Shown: one piece after another, positions 16,545 to 26,700 of the stretch
Layout: each line of letters begins with the position of its first letter
How positions within the stretch are numbered: the first letter of the stretch is position 1
Origin: Deltaproteobacteria bacterium
GTDB taxonomy: Bacteria > Desulfobacterota > DSM-4660 > Desulfatiglandales > HGW-15
NCBI GenBank assembly: GCA_019308985.1
Contig: JAFDHB010000015.1
Coordinates: 1-37,605 of the forward strand
Reading direction: 5' to 3'
Length of the DNA stretch: 37,605 bases
Translations under genes and position numbers: made by a program
The notes under the pieces: generated by a model
Database searches by the model: none
What the model was told of the DNA's origin: nothing
The model's input: only the letters and a program-made list of their open reading frames with translations

Positions 16545-17594
16545 ATGGGCCGGGATAGGATGATGAGAGTCGCCATGTATTACAGCAACCGGGACGTGCG
16601 AATCGAGGAAACGGAGGTACCTCCCATTGGTCCCGGGGAGATCCTCGTGAAGGTAGTGGCCAGCGGCATTTGCGGAAGCGATGTGATGGAGTGGTATAGG
16701 CGTGACAAGGTACCGCTGGTCCTGGGGCACGAAGTTTCCGGGGAGGTGGTCTCTGTGGGCGAGGGAGTTGAAAAATTCAAGATCGGGGACCGGGTGGCGG
16801 CGACCCATCACGTACCTTGCAACACCTGCCACTATTGTCTCAACGGTCATCACACCGTTTGCGATACCCTCTTGAGGAGGACACATTTTGATCCGGGGGG
16901 TTTTGCCGAGTATCTCAGGATACCCGCCATTAACGTGGACAGGGGGGTATTCCCGGTTCCTGAAACAATGAGCTTTGAAGAGGCCTCATTCATGGAACCC
17001 CTGGCCTGTGTTCTCCGGGGACAGAGGAACGCGGGGATGGCTCCCGGACAATCCGTCCTGGTCTTGGGCAGCGGCATATCAGGCCTACTTCACGTTGCCC
17101 TTGCGAGGAACCTGGGAGCCGGATTTGTAGGGGCGGCAGACACCATACCCTTCCGCCTGGAAAAGGCCTTGGAGATGGGTGCCCACGCGACCTTTCAGGC
17201 CGATGAAAAAGTGGTCGAGAATCTGCGCGAACATAACGAGGGCAGATTGGCGGACTTGGTGATCATATGTTTTGATGGCTTCATCCCCCTGGCATTGAAG
17301 ACCGTAGAAAGGGGCGGCACCGTACTTTTTTTCGCGGGGGCAGCCGAGGGCGCCAAGATTCCAGCTACCATAAATGAACTTTTTTGGAGGACCGAAATCA
17401 CCCTCACCAGCACCTATGGGGGGAGCCCTGCGGACTGTAGCACGGCTCTGAAGCTCATCAAGGCCGGGGCTGTGGAGGTCAAAAGGCTTATCACCCATAG
17501 ACTGAGCCTCGCCGAAGCAGGTCTGGGGTTTCGTGCGGTTTCCTCGCCCATGGAACACGACTGTATCAAGGTCATAGTGGAGCCCCAGAGATAG
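16545..17594 (+). CDS. Zinc-dependent medium-chain dehydrogenase (sorbitol/threonine dehydrogenase-like)
   Basis: A 349-residue MDR-superfamily enzyme oxidising a secondary alcohol or polyol, or reducing the ketone, with NAD(P). Catalytic zinc residues are visible as ICGSD (Cys) and GHEVSG (His, Glu). The structural zinc lobe CNTCHYCLNGHHTVC gives four Cys. The Rossmann segment is VLVLGSGISGLLHV, slightly changed from the usual GxGxxG. Start is either ATG 16545 (GGTGG 4 bases away) or ATG 16560/16563, which fits family N-termini (MRVAMYY) equally well. It lies between two aldolases, so its substrate is probably a sugar phosphate, polyol phosphate or ketose, but this is inference. Confidence 0.88.
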   Translation: MGRDRMMRVAMYYSNRDVRIEETEVPPIGPGEILVKVVASGICGSDVMEWYRRDKVPLVLGHEVSGEVVSVGEGVEKFKIGDRVAATHHVPCNTCHYCLNGHHTVCDTLLRRTHFDPGGFAEYLRIPAINVDRGVFPVPETMSFEEASFMEPLACVLRGQRNAGMAPGQSVLVLGSGISGLLHVALARNLGAGFVGAADTIPFRLEKALEMGAHATFQADEKVVENLREHNEGRLADLVIICFDGFIPLALKTVERGGTVLFFAGAAEGAKIPATINELFWRTEITLTSTYGGSPADCSTALKLIKAGAVEVKRLITHRLSLAEAGLGFRAVSSPMEHDCIKVIVEPQR

Positions 17595-17646
17595 AGGCGA
17601 GGCTTGAGTTTGTTCACGGAGTTTCCATGGAAAGGATAGCGGAGCA

Positions 17647-18936
17647 ATGGGAACCAGAGAATATTCGCCGGAGTTTGAAAAGGCCCTGAAGATTGGACGT
17701 CCACCCAATATTGTTAAACTGTTTCCCAACTCAAAGGCGTTGTTGGTGAGCGGCAAGGTCATCGACCGTGCCATGATCGCAAAGGGCAAGGCCATGACCA
17801 TAGCGGCCAACGCCAGGAATCACTTTATTATCAGAGGGGTCCTCAGGGCGGCCCAAAGGGCCAATGCCGCCCTGATCATAGAGATAGCCAAGTCTGAGGG
17901 CGGTGCAAACCCCTATTGTGCGGTCAGTTACTGGAATATGGCCCGGCAGGTTGATGCGGTCTGCAACGAACTGGGAATTACAGTCCCTGTCGCCATACAT
18001 GCGGATCATTACGGTATCAAGAATGAGAAAGATCTTGAGGCGGCCAAGACCGAGATACCTTCCATGTTCGACGCCGGCATCACCTCCATAGCAATAGATG
18101 CCTCCCATATGCCTGATGACAGGAACCTGCTGGCAAACATAGAGCTGAGCTCCCATGTTCCTCCATGGGCCGGGTATGAGACAGAGGTGGGAGAAATCAA
18201 GGGAAAACAGGGGCTCACCACCGTGGAAGAGGCACTGTTCCTGATTCAGGGATTGAACGCCCACAATATTTTTCCTGACTGGATAGCCCTTAACAATGGC
18301 ACCACCCACGGGATTCAGGACAGTGAGGCTGGCATCCAGGTGGAACTGACCAGACGTATTCACGATGCCCTTTCCAGGTATGTGGTCTCAGGGGCCCAGC
18401 ACGGGACTTCAGGGAACGACCCGGATCGCCTTAGAAGGATAGCTTCGGAAACCAGCACCACCAAGGCCAATGTTGCCACCGCCCTCCAAATGATAGCATG
18501 GGGGGTGGAGGTCAACGAATACGGCAACGCGGTGATGGATGAAAACGGTGAGCTGATCAAGTTACCCGACAAGGGCGTTACTGAAGAGCTGTGGTCGGAG
18601 ATGGTGGCCTACGCAAGGGAAAGGGGGCTGAAAGGGGGAGACTACAAGAAGCTGAATCTTCCCTTTGAGAACAAGCTCCACGGCCAGCCCAGGGAGATCA
18701 GGGAAAGGATGGTGAAGGGGGTGGAGGATTTTGTATTTGACCTCCTGGTCAATGTATTCAATGCAAGAGATAGCGCTCCCCTGGCAATAGATGCCGTCCT
18801 TGAAGCTGGATCTCATGACCTGGGCCCCAAAGGGGAGTGTATAGAGGATCATGCGCAGTGGACTGAAGTCATGATCATGGAAAAGGCAAAGGCCTTGGTC
18901 CGGGATAAGGGGCCTGAAGGGGATTTCGAGGACTAA
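17647..18936 (+). CDS. Long class II fructose-bisphosphate aldolase-like protein
   Basis: A zinc-dependent TIM-barrel aldolase of 429 residues, longer than typical class II FBA (about 285-360). The metal-site HADH motif is in VAIHADHYG; TEVGEIKGKQG, ALNNGTTHG and SGAQHGTSG correspond to the Glu, His and phosphate-binding segments of the family. The extra length is mainly the C-terminal third (from about 320), rich in charged residues. It may be the organism's working FBA in glycolysis or gluconeogenesis or act on another ketose phosphate alongside the LsrF-like enzyme. The stop is 2 bases before the next start, so the operon continues. Aldolase identity is fairly firm; substrate is not. Confidence 0.85.
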   Translation: MGTREYSPEFEKALKIGRPPNIVKLFPNSKALLVSGKVIDRAMIAKGKAMTIAANARNHFIIRGVLRAAQRANAALIIEIAKSEGGANPYCAVSYWNMARQVDAVCNELGITVPVAIHADHYGIKNEKDLEAAKTEIPSMFDAGITSIAIDASHMPDDRNLLANIELSSHVPPWAGYETEVGEIKGKQGLTTVEEALFLIQGLNAHNIFPDWIALNNGTTHGIQDSEAGIQVELTRRIHDALSRYVVSGAQHGTSGNDPDRLRRIASETSTTKANVATALQMIAWGVEVNEYGNAVMDENGELIKLPDKGVTEELWSEMVAYARERGLKGGDYKKLNLPFENKLHGQPREIRERMVKGVEDFVFDLLVNVFNARDSAPLAIDAVLEAGSHDLGPKGECIEDHAQWTEVMIMEKAKALVRDKGPEGDFED

Positions 18937-18938
18937 GT

Positions 18939-19982
18939 ATGGAAGACTCAAGGGGGCTGGAAAGCAGGTCTCATGTTTGGATCAAGGATATCAAGGAAGA
19001 AGACCAGGTGGAAGGCCTTTACCTGGTCAAGGCAAAGAGGTCTTCTCTGACCAGGAAGGGAGATGCCTATCTCAGCCTGATCCTGGCGGACAAGACCGGC
19101 GAGATGGAGGCCAGGGTATGGGAGAGGGCCAGGGAGTTCTCAACGCTCTTCAAGGAAGGGCAGGTGGTTCACATCCAGGGCTATGCCGGCTCCTACAGGG
19201 ATCAGGTGCAGATAACCATAGCCAGCCTGAGCGTGCCGGAGGAAAGGGTAAGCCCGGACTTCTTCTTGGAGACCAGCAAGAGAGATCCGGCCGAAATGCT
19301 GAAGGATATGAGGGAGACCCTGAGACCTATAAGACAGCCCGCTCTCAGGACCCTGGTAGACAGGTTTCTTTCGGACAAAGAGTTTATGTCCCGGTTCAAA
19401 GAGGCCCCTGCTGCAAAGAATTTCCATCACAGTTACTTGGGGGGACTGCTGGAACACACCCTCTCTGTGTGCAAGATGTGCTCGTCAGTGGCGGATCATT
19501 ATGTTGAGCTGGATCGGGATCTGCTTCTTGCCGGAGGCTTTCTTCACGATATCGGCAAGGTAAGAGAGATGAGGTACGAGTATCACATAGACTATACAGA
19601 TGAGGGGAGATTGCTTGGACACATAATCCTGGGCGTCATCATGCTGGATCAGAAACTGGAGGGCCTCAAGAGTTTCCCAGGGGACATGAAGCTTAGGCTC
19701 AAGCACATGATCATAAGCCACCACGGACAATTCGAATTCGGATCCCCAAAGCGCCCAAAGTTCCTGGAGGCCTATGCCTTACACCTGGTGGACGATCTGG
19801 ATGCCAAAATGAACGGACTGGGGCGCTTCATGGAAAGAGATCAAAAGGAAGGGGCCTGGACGGAATTCAACAGACTCTTTGAACGCTATTTCTTGAAGGG
19901 AAGCGTGCCTGATCCCGAGGAGGAGGAAACCACGACGGGTCGAAAAGAGGACGACAGGCAAAAGGTCCTGTTTGAAGAATAG
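18939..19982 (+). CDS. YhaM-like 3'-5' exoribonuclease (OB fold plus HD domain)
   Basis: A 347-residue nuclease that in Bacillus shortens RNA and DNA from the 3' end. Residues about 10-100 are an OB-fold nucleic-acid-binding domain (VEGLYLVKAKRSSLTRKGDAYLSL, GEMEARVW). Residues about 155-300 are an HD phosphohydrolase: HHSYLGGLLEHT, GGFLHDIGK with the metal-binding His-Asp, MIISHHGQ, and LVDDLDAKM. The last 25 residues are acidic and basic and probably disordered. It starts 2 bases after the class II aldolase gene, an operon arrangement more likely of convenience than of pathway. Confidence 0.9.
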   Translation: MEDSRGLESRSHVWIKDIKEEDQVEGLYLVKAKRSSLTRKGDAYLSLILADKTGEMEARVWERAREFSTLFKEGQVVHIQGYAGSYRDQVQITIASLSVPEERVSPDFFLETSKRDPAEMLKDMRETLRPIRQPALRTLVDRFLSDKEFMSRFKEAPAAKNFHHSYLGGLLEHTLSVCKMCSSVADHYVELDRDLLLAGGFLHDIGKVREMRYEYHIDYTDEGRLLGHIILGVIMLDQKLEGLKSFPGDMKLRLKHMIISHHGQFEFGSPKRPKFLEAYALHLVDDLDAKMNGLGRFMERDQKEGAWTEFNRLFERYFLKGSVPDPEEEETTTGRKEDDRQKVLFEE

Positions 19983-20171
19983 AAAGAAATCAGTCTTCAT
20001 AGCCGGTCCTGAAAACCACCTCTTGTCTTATTCTCAGTGTATCCAGCACACCTCCAAGTCAGAGCGGTGATACCAAGAGGCCTTCCAAAGCATTTCTGGA
20101 GATCTGGGATGTCTGCCGGGGTTTTGAAAAAATACTTTGAAAGGTCTCAAGATGCTGATTGAGGAGAATAT

Positions 20172-21266
20172 ATGGAATTCGCAAACCTGCATCTGCATAC
20201 CCTGTTTTCAGACGGAGCCACCAGCCCTGGTGACCTGGCCGAGGAGGTATTCGGTGAGCCGGGCCTGAAGTACTTTGCTCTTACAGACCACGACACCATG
20301 TCAGGGATCGAACCGTTATTCAGGGCCATAAAAAATGAAAGGCCCGGGGAGAAAATATTCATTCCGGGCGTAGAGCTCAGCTTACGGGAAGAAGACCTGG
20401 GACTCAATATCCATCTCATCGGGCTCTACCCGGGCGTGAACAGGGAAAACTACAGGGAGGCGCTTGCAAGGATAGACCGTGTACTGGGCGAGTTTTGCCG
20501 CACCAGGTCTATAAACAGGGGTTTGAGGGACCTGGACGCAAGGGTGAAGCTGGCCCATGATCTAAACCTGGATGGAATTGCCGATAAGTTCGCCCGTGCG
20601 GAGGACGCCATAGGGTTTCTTCGACAGAAGGCGGAGACAAGAAACAGGAAGATCTTTCGAGAGACGGGCAAATCAGGAGACATCATTGAGCACCCCATAC
20701 CACTTACCTACCAGTTGATCGTGGACCACTGGAAAGAACTTTTTCCCTCAGGGAGCAGGGAGAAGACGATCCTCTATATCCTTCGACCCGATAGCCAGAA
20801 GGCCGAGACGCTGGCAGGGATATACGTTTCAGAGGGATTGGGAGGCTCGGAAGCCCGTCGTCTGGCCCTTGAACGGCAGGGGATCCTCTGCAACATCAAA
20901 CGGCCGGCGATTCAAGAGAAGGGGAGCCTGGATGGCCTCGAAATGCTCAAGAGGTCGGGGGCCGTTTCCATACTCGCCCATCCTGCCATAGACCACAGAA
21001 GGATAGACTTCGAGGAATTTGATTCGCGTATCCTCTATCCTCTCCTGGACCACGGTCTTGACGGAATCGAAGTATTCTACCCCTATGACACTTCTTATAG
21101 GCCGGAGGCCATTGAGCGGTATGAAGGCATAGCCCGAAAGAGGGGTCTATTGATCTCCGGCGGCACGGATTTCCATGGTGACGGAAGGGTAGGTTTGAGG
21201 GAAATCAAACTGGATGTCCGAGAAGCGCAAAGAATAATGGAATTGGGCCGCCACCTTTCGTCTTGA
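20172..21266 (+). CDS. PHP-domain metal-dependent phosphoesterase
   Basis: A 364-residue PHP-family hydrolase related to bacterial nucleoside 3',5'-bisphosphate phosphatases and histidinol phosphatases. Metal ligands are visible: NLHLHTLFSDG (two His), DHDTMSG, IPGVELS (Glu), ILAHPAI (His), and GGTDFHGD (Asp, His) near the C-terminus. Residues about 95-240 form a large insertion compared with minimal PHP phosphatases and hold no motif I know. The ATG has GAGGAGAA just upstream. The gene is 190 bases after the YhaM-like gene; that gap shows no promoter I would defend. Substrate is not shown; pAp or RNA-end hydrolysis are the usual functions. Confidence 0.82.
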   Translation: MEFANLHLHTLFSDGATSPGDLAEEVFGEPGLKYFALTDHDTMSGIEPLFRAIKNERPGEKIFIPGVELSLREEDLGLNIHLIGLYPGVNRENYREALARIDRVLGEFCRTRSINRGLRDLDARVKLAHDLNLDGIADKFARAEDAIGFLRQKAETRNRKIFRETGKSGDIIEHPIPLTYQLIVDHWKELFPSGSREKTILYILRPDSQKAETLAGIYVSEGLGGSEARRLALERQGILCNIKRPAIQEKGSLDGLEMLKRSGAVSILAHPAIDHRRIDFEEFDSRILYPLLDHGLDGIEVFYPYDTSYRPEAIERYEGIARKRGLLISGGTDFHGDGRVGLREIKLDVREAQRIMELGRHLSS

Positions 21267-21353
21267 ACATCTGGGTTTGACCCCCAAGACAACCCAGGAC
21301 ACAAGACAGTGCCAACCCGCGCCATGTAACAGGATTATAATCTTTTTCGGAAC

Positions 21354-21426
21354 TTTGGCATTTGGCATTTGGCATTGTGGCATTTGGCATTAGGTCGGGC
21401 CATCATTTGGCATTAGGTCGGGCCAT
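21354..21426. repeat. Tandem repeat block: TTTGGCA heptamers and a duplicated 23-base unit
   Basis: TTTGGCA occurs perfectly at 21354, 21361, 21368, 21383 and 21406. An exact 23-base unit is present twice in tandem at 21381-21403 and 21404-21426; each copy ends GGTCGGGCCAT. That GGTCGGGCCA decamer is found inverted as TGGCCCGACC at 22327-22336, on the far side of the transposase remnant. Confidence 0.85.
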
Positions 21427-21430
21427 GCCA

Positions 21431-22223
21431 TCATATTGAATTTTCATGATTTATGTTCCAAGAATGGGTGTTTTCAAGCCCTATATCACCGTTTTTGGCC
21501 CCATAATGACCTTCATAGAGAACTGAAGGTTCCGTGAGCTGGTAGACTCCATCCATCCCTACGCTCTGCCTTCCTCTGGCCAATATCCCCAGCTTAGATT
21601 TTACACCCTCAACAAAACCTCTGCTGCCCACCGCTATACTCTTTGTCCATCTCTTATCCTGGACATTCTTTTCATCTCTAAGATATTCTTCTACCCACGC
21701 GTTGTAAGTAAGACTTAACCAGTTCATAGGATTCAAGCCCAAGCAAGATCCTCAACCGCTCATAATCAATCAACGCATTCTTCCTTTTCGGTTCTTGGAT
21801 CTCATTGCATCCGCTAAAGGGCCATTGCGAGGGATGGGCGACGATACCAGCACGCACCATGTTCAAGTCAACATAAACAAGGCATCCACAAAGATGGTCT
21901 CCTTTCTCTATAGCCGTTGCATGATAGCGATCCTCCCAAAATGCTCCCTTTCCCTCTTTCCTTTGATTGTACTCCTGGCCGATTCGACCCGCAAAAAGTT
22001 GGATGGATCTCGGAATGGTGCCCCGATCACAAACGTCCACGACAACGAGATGAATGTGGTTTGAGGTGACTGCGTAATTTAATATGCAGAGGCCATAGCG
22101 CTTTTTGGCTTCGAAAAGCCACTGAAGCCACCTGCGCCAATCCTTCGCGAACTTGAGCAAAAATTCTCTCTTATGGCATCGATGAGTAATATGAGGAATG
22201 TAGTGCCTTTTCGCTCTCGGCAT
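21431..22223 (-). pseudogene. Frameshifted REP-associated tyrosine transposase (Y1/IS200-like)
   Basis: Remnant of a RAYT, a single-strand transposase related to IS200/IS605 TnpA that is usually a single chromosomal copy linked to REP palindromes. The N-terminal part (minus strand from 22223) has THRCHKREF, the catalytic HUH-type motif TSNHIHLVVV, a Tyr in GQEYNQRK, then FWEDRYHATAI and YVDLNMVRAGIV. Near 21700-21740 the frame shifts: the first frame stops, while the second continues with YNAWVEEYLRDEK and the usual C-terminal tail (KSIAVGSRGFVE, GVKSKLGI). The start also seems to lack a few residues between RHYIP and HITHRC. No standard slippery site is evident, so I treat it as decayed, not as a programmed frameshift. 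Confidence 0.8.
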
Positions 22224-22326
22224 TGGTATCAGCGAATCGAGCCCTTTTTGCTATCAAAAAGGGCGATATTGGGTCCAAATATGGGGCTCTTTTCGTTTTT
22301 TCATCAATAACTTTAAATACTTAACG

Positions 22327-22386
22327 TGGCCCGACCTCAATCAAAAAGCGACCTCAATCACAATCATTCAATCACCGACCTCAATC
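22327..22386. repeat. Inverted copy of the flanking repeat plus CGACCTCAATC direct repeats
   Basis: TGGCCCGACC at 22327-22336 is the exact reverse complement of the decamer at 21393-21402 and 21416-21425. CGACCTCAATC recurs at 22332, 22349 and 22376, with CACAATC following the last two copies. Together with the left block this brackets the transposase remnant. The rest of the 263-base gap 22224-22486 shows no gene. Confidence 0.8.
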
Positions 22387-22486
22387 ACAATCAAAAAATA
22401 GAGTATAGCACGCCGCTACCACATGGGCCCTCATCACTTCGGCTGAAATGCTATGGTCATCTTGAAGATCATGGCCGTCTTTGCCC

Positions 22487-23755
22487 TCACATGTTCTCGG
22501 CTACCATGACTGTTAGGTCTCCAAGCATATTCACGTAGCTCCCCATCTCGTTGTCGTACCATCCGTAGATTACCGTCTGGGTGATGGAGATCCTTGCCAC
22601 GGTTTGACTCAATTGCCGCTGAAGATCCTTGCTGAGCCCAAAGAGCATACCGGGATCCATGGTCACTTCCGCTGTCCTGGTGTGTGTTTCGTGTCCCTCT
22701 ATGATGGCTGCCGCCCTAGGAATTCCTATGATATCACTGGAGACATTTTGCTCCTCCGTATAATGCAGGTAACCCTTCGGGTCCTTGTCGGCGGTCTCCT
22801 TGTAGATCTGGTTGATCATCTCCCTACGAATGGGCTTGCCCGACATGTCTTCCTGGAAGTTGACGACAAGGATGATCAGGGATCCCGTGGTGTTTGGTAT
22901 GCGGACAGATTCAGCGATAAAACCGATCTGTTTCATTTCAGGGATCACCAACTCGAGGGTCCTTGCCGCACCGGTAGTGGTAAGGATGATGTTATTGAAG
23001 ATGCTCCGATTTTTTCTCAGGTCGGTGGCCCCGGGCTTGGCAAGACGGTCGAGGACCATCTGGGACGGGGTGACCGCATGGACCGTAGCCATCGAGGCGG
23101 TCAAGATCTTCTTGGCCCCGAGATAGTCGATCAGGGGCTTCATCATGTGGGCAAGGCAGGTAGTCGTACATGATGCTCCGGAAATAATGCGGTGAGTCCT
23201 CGGATCATAATCGTTATCATTTACGCCCATTACCGTTGTTACGGCATCCTCAGGCATGGCCTTTTTCTTGTCCCTTATCTTGAAGGGGGCGGAGAGTATG
23301 ACCCTTTCCGCCCCCGAGTCAAGGTGCCCCCTTATGGAGCCCCCGGAGTGCTCCGAAGGTAAGCTCGGGTCCAGGAATTTTCCCGTGGCATCTACGACCA
23401 GCTTTACCCCGTAGTCGCCCCACTGGATATCCTTCGGATTCCTGGAGTGCCTTAATATCCTTACGTGGATACCATCGACGTTCATGGTTCCGGCATCTTC
23501 ATTAACCTGGGAGATGACCCTTTGACCCCTGTGTCCATAGAGGTATTTGTGGAGCGCCCCGTACGTGGAGTCCCTTTCCATATAGTAGGCAATATCCTTG
23601 AGAGAAGTCCCGGCCTCTCTCCCTATGTTGACTACGATCTCCTTGAAATGCTTGCGACCGACATGGTGCCAGAGGGTCAATTTGCCGATCCTGCCCAAGC
23701 CATTGATGCCCAATTTCAGATCACTCTTTGCTCCATTTCTTTCTTTACCTTCCAT
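22487..23755 (-). CDS. Divergent GAPDH-like dehydrogenase
   Basis: A 422-residue relative of glyceraldehyde-3-phosphate dehydrogenase; the usual length is about 335. Conserved parts: Rossmann GINGLGRIG (16-24), DSTYG, DATGKF, active-site SGASCTTTC with Cys196, AVHAVT-type segment with His226, TTTGAARTLE, RIPNTTGS and YDNEMGSY. Differences: canonical SNASCTTNC is altered, HAYT has become HAVT, and the Asp that selects NAD after the second strand appears replaced (VVNIGRE), which may favour NADP. Extra residues lie around 132-150 and 160-185 and in the 300s. It starts 11 bases after the PPDK-like gene, so both are on one transcript. Orthodox GAPDH activity is likely but not certain. Confidence 0.82.
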   Translation of the reverse strand: MEGKERNGAKSDLKLGINGLGRIGKLTLWHHVGRKHFKEIVVNIGREAGTSLKDIAYYMERDSTYGALHKYLYGHRGQRVISQVNEDAGTMNVDGIHVRILRHSRNPKDIQWGDYGVKLVVDATGKFLDPSLPSEHSGGSIRGHLDSGAERVILSAPFKIRDKKKAMPEDAVTTVMGVNDNDYDPRTHRIISGASCTTTCLAHMMKPLIDYLGAKKILTASMATVHAVTPSQMVLDRLAKPGATDLRKNRSIFNNIILTTTGAARTLELVIPEMKQIGFIAESVRIPNTTGSLIILVVNFQEDMSGKPIRREMINQIYKETADKDPKGYLHYTEEQNVSSDIIGIPRAAAIIEGHETHTRTAEVTMDPGMLFGLSKDLQRQLSQTVARISITQTVIYGWYDNEMGSYVNMLGDLTVMVAENM

Positions 23756-23766
23756 GGCAACTTTAC

Positions 23767-26700
23767 CTAGACCTCCTTGATTCTTATCTTGCCAGTGTAC
23801 ACAGAGCCTTTCTGGCCGTCAATGCTTATCCAATTCCCTGTTTTCAATTCGAGACCGTCAATTAAGGATTTGCTGTCCTTTTCCATGCAAACGAGATTGA
23901 GGAACCCCACAACACAGGTCTTACCAAGCCTGTGGGCCACGATTGCCGCATGGGACGTGGAACCACCGCGGGCCGTGAGGAGGCCGTCTGTTTCATGGAT
24001 CTCCATTATGTCATCAGGGACCGTATCACCCCTAATGAGGATTAGAGGGGTTTCGGGTTCCTTGTCTTTCCAATGACGTATCTCATCCATGTTATAGACC
24101 ACCCTACCTGTCATCGCACCGCCGCTTACACCTATCCCGTGACCGATCAGATGAGATTGTGTCTCGGGAGTAAAGACGAAGGACAGGGCCCTTTTCCTCT
24201 CCCTAATGGCCATATCCCTGGTCTGGAGAAAGAAGAGCTTTTCCTTTGACGGGGCCTCGAAGGTAAACTCCATCTCTTGGGGCTCCCATTTTCTGTTGTA
24301 TATCAGGTGCTTGGCCAGATATCTCAGGATTTTATAGATCTCCGGGAAATGGGTCTCCAGTGTGATTTCCCTGTCCCGGTTTTCCGCCTCAGCCTGTTCC
24401 ACTGAAACAGGGAGGGTTTCCACCAGCCCCGAGACAACGTCTTCTCCCTGGTTCCCCAAGCTAAAGTCACCCCAGAGCCTCAGCTTGTCTCCCGACCACC
24501 TGGGATTATGGGTAAAGACCACCCCGGAGCCTGATTCCTGAGAAAGGTTGCCGAAGACCATTTTTTGAACCGTCACGGCGGTGCCCCAGTCATCGGAAAT
24601 CCCCATTATCCTGCGGTACGTCTTGGCCTTGGGCGAATACCATGATTCGAAGACCTTGCGAATAACAAGGTAGAGTTGATCAAAGGGGGATTCTTCGATC
24701 CGGATTCCCCTGTCTCTTATCAGGTCCTTGTACCTCAGGGCGATATCTTTCATCTGATCCCCGGTAAACTGACGCTTGTAAAGGACCCCGAGGCGTTTCT
24801 TGAAATCGGCTATGATCTCGTCAAAATCATCCCTGTTGAGGCCAAAGGCCATCCCATAGGATTGCAGGAATCTGCGATAGCAATCCCATGCCAACCAGGA
24901 AGGCCTGGGACCAAGGTCAATTCCCCGGACAATTTCTTCATTTATCCCCACGTTCAAAAAGGTATCCATCATGCCGGGAAGAGAGATAGGGGAGCCGCTT
25001 CTGACAGACAAGAGCAAGGGGTTTTTAATGTCGCCGAATCTTTGCTGCGTATACCTTTCCAGCCTGGAAAGCTCTCGAATTATTTGGTCCTTCAGGTTTT
25101 TCTCCGCTGGCGGGTAAGTATCGAAGATTTCCTGAAAACGGAAGACCTCGGTAGTGATAATAAAACCCGGTGGGATGGGAAAACCGTTTTCGATGAGTTT
25201 TACCAGGTTCAGGCCCTTGTTCCCCAGATAGATAATGTCCCTTACCTTCTTCTTGACCTGGGTAAGAGGAGTGGTGGCATTCTGCGGATCATAGCTCAAA
25301 AGTATACGCAGCTTTTCCCTGGGCAGCTTCTCCGATTGCTGAGACAGTGTGTTTACAATTCGACTTATGAAGACATCAAGCTGTTGAAGACCCAGGGAAG
25401 AGGTAATCCTTTCCCTCGTGAAAATCTCCGAAACTCGGTCAAGGAGATTTTCGTCATCACTCTGGCCTTCGGGGGGTCTGTATTTGGCCTTCAGTGAGGA
25501 GCAGGGTAGCTGCTTGACTACGAGGGCCAGGTTTTCTTCATGGATGCGGTTGAAGAAATCATTGACGATGTTTCTTACGGCATCTGAAAACCCCCTGAAT
25601 ATGTCCAGGTACTGGGTAGAAGAAAACTCCCTCACCTTCAGGGAGTGGGACAGTAAGTCCAGTTGCCTTTCCATGGCCGAGGAAGTGATCCCGTCCAATT
25701 TGAGCGCGCGGTAGAAAAGCATCAAGTAGTCATAGATTTGGGAAAGGGTGGCGCTGGTGACGAGTTCAAGGTCGATATCTTTGATCAGATCCTCGAACAG
25801 TGTATTGACGATGGCTTCCAAACGGAAGGTCAGTCCCAGGGCATCGAACTTCTTCTCCCGATAGGTCCCGTACATGGACGGTATGTCAACGGCTATATGC
25901 CTTTTCCTGTATATGTCTTCCTTCACCTCGTAACGCCTTCGGGAGAGGATGAGTTCCTTCAGGCGTTCGAGGAAGTTGAGGATGCCATTGAGTTTTTTCC
26001 TTGGGTCCGCAAGTGACATGGTCTTCTTGAGTTTGTCCAGATCAGGGAATGACCTGGGAGGAAGTTGCCTGAGATATTCCCCAAATTCGACGAACCCCAA
26101 GTGGTACTTCTGGTAAAGGAGCCTATAAAAGGATATTGCCAGGCTGACGCGTTCCCTGTCTGCCTCAGAGCTCCCAGGGACCTCATCCTCGATTCCCTTC
26201 AGGTCGTCGGCAACCAATAGGTCCTTGACCGTTGAAAGGTTGTTTCTTTCAAAGATGTAGCTAAGGAAGGTATGTGCTCCGTCAACAAAGGGCCCTTCTT
26301 CGGATACCTGGGAATAGATGACGGATGGTATATAGGGTTCCAGGCATTGCTTGTCCTTGGTGATCCAAAACTCCAGCAGGGCTCCGACCAGGTCTATGAT
26401 CTGATTGCTGCTCTCCACGTGGCTCTGTTTTCTCACAAAATGTACGAGTACGTCCTTACGGAGGCATATCTCATCAATCCTTGTGGATATGTCCCTCAAG
26501 CGACCTTCTGCCCCGATCTCGTTGAAATAGGCGGGAAAGAGCCGGGTAAGCTGCTTGGTCAGATTGTAGACCGGGCCGATATCGCTGTTCAGGAACTGCG
26601 TAATGTCCCGGGGGAAAAGGTCCGTGTCCTTGATGAATACACCCCCAAGGGATAGGTTGATGATTAAGGAAGAGATCAGGGTCTTTGACCACTTAGGATT

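Noticed and set aside
17085..17810. 241-codon minus-strand frame across the dehydrogenase/aldolase junction
   Set aside because: Overlaps two well-supported plus-strand genes; composition reflects the opposite strand.
21354..21426. CRISPR array
   Set aside because: The 23-base copies are directly adjacent with no spacers and no cas genes are nearby.
21678..21742. Programmed frameshift in the transposase
   Set aside because: No A6G-type or similar slippery heptamer at the junction, and residues near the N-terminus also seem missing, so ordinary decay is simpler.
24676..25497. 273-codon open frame on the plus strand inside the PPDK-like gene
   Set aside because: It lies antisense to a segment whose minus-strand translation has clear ATP-grasp motifs, and its own translation has no recognisable motif.
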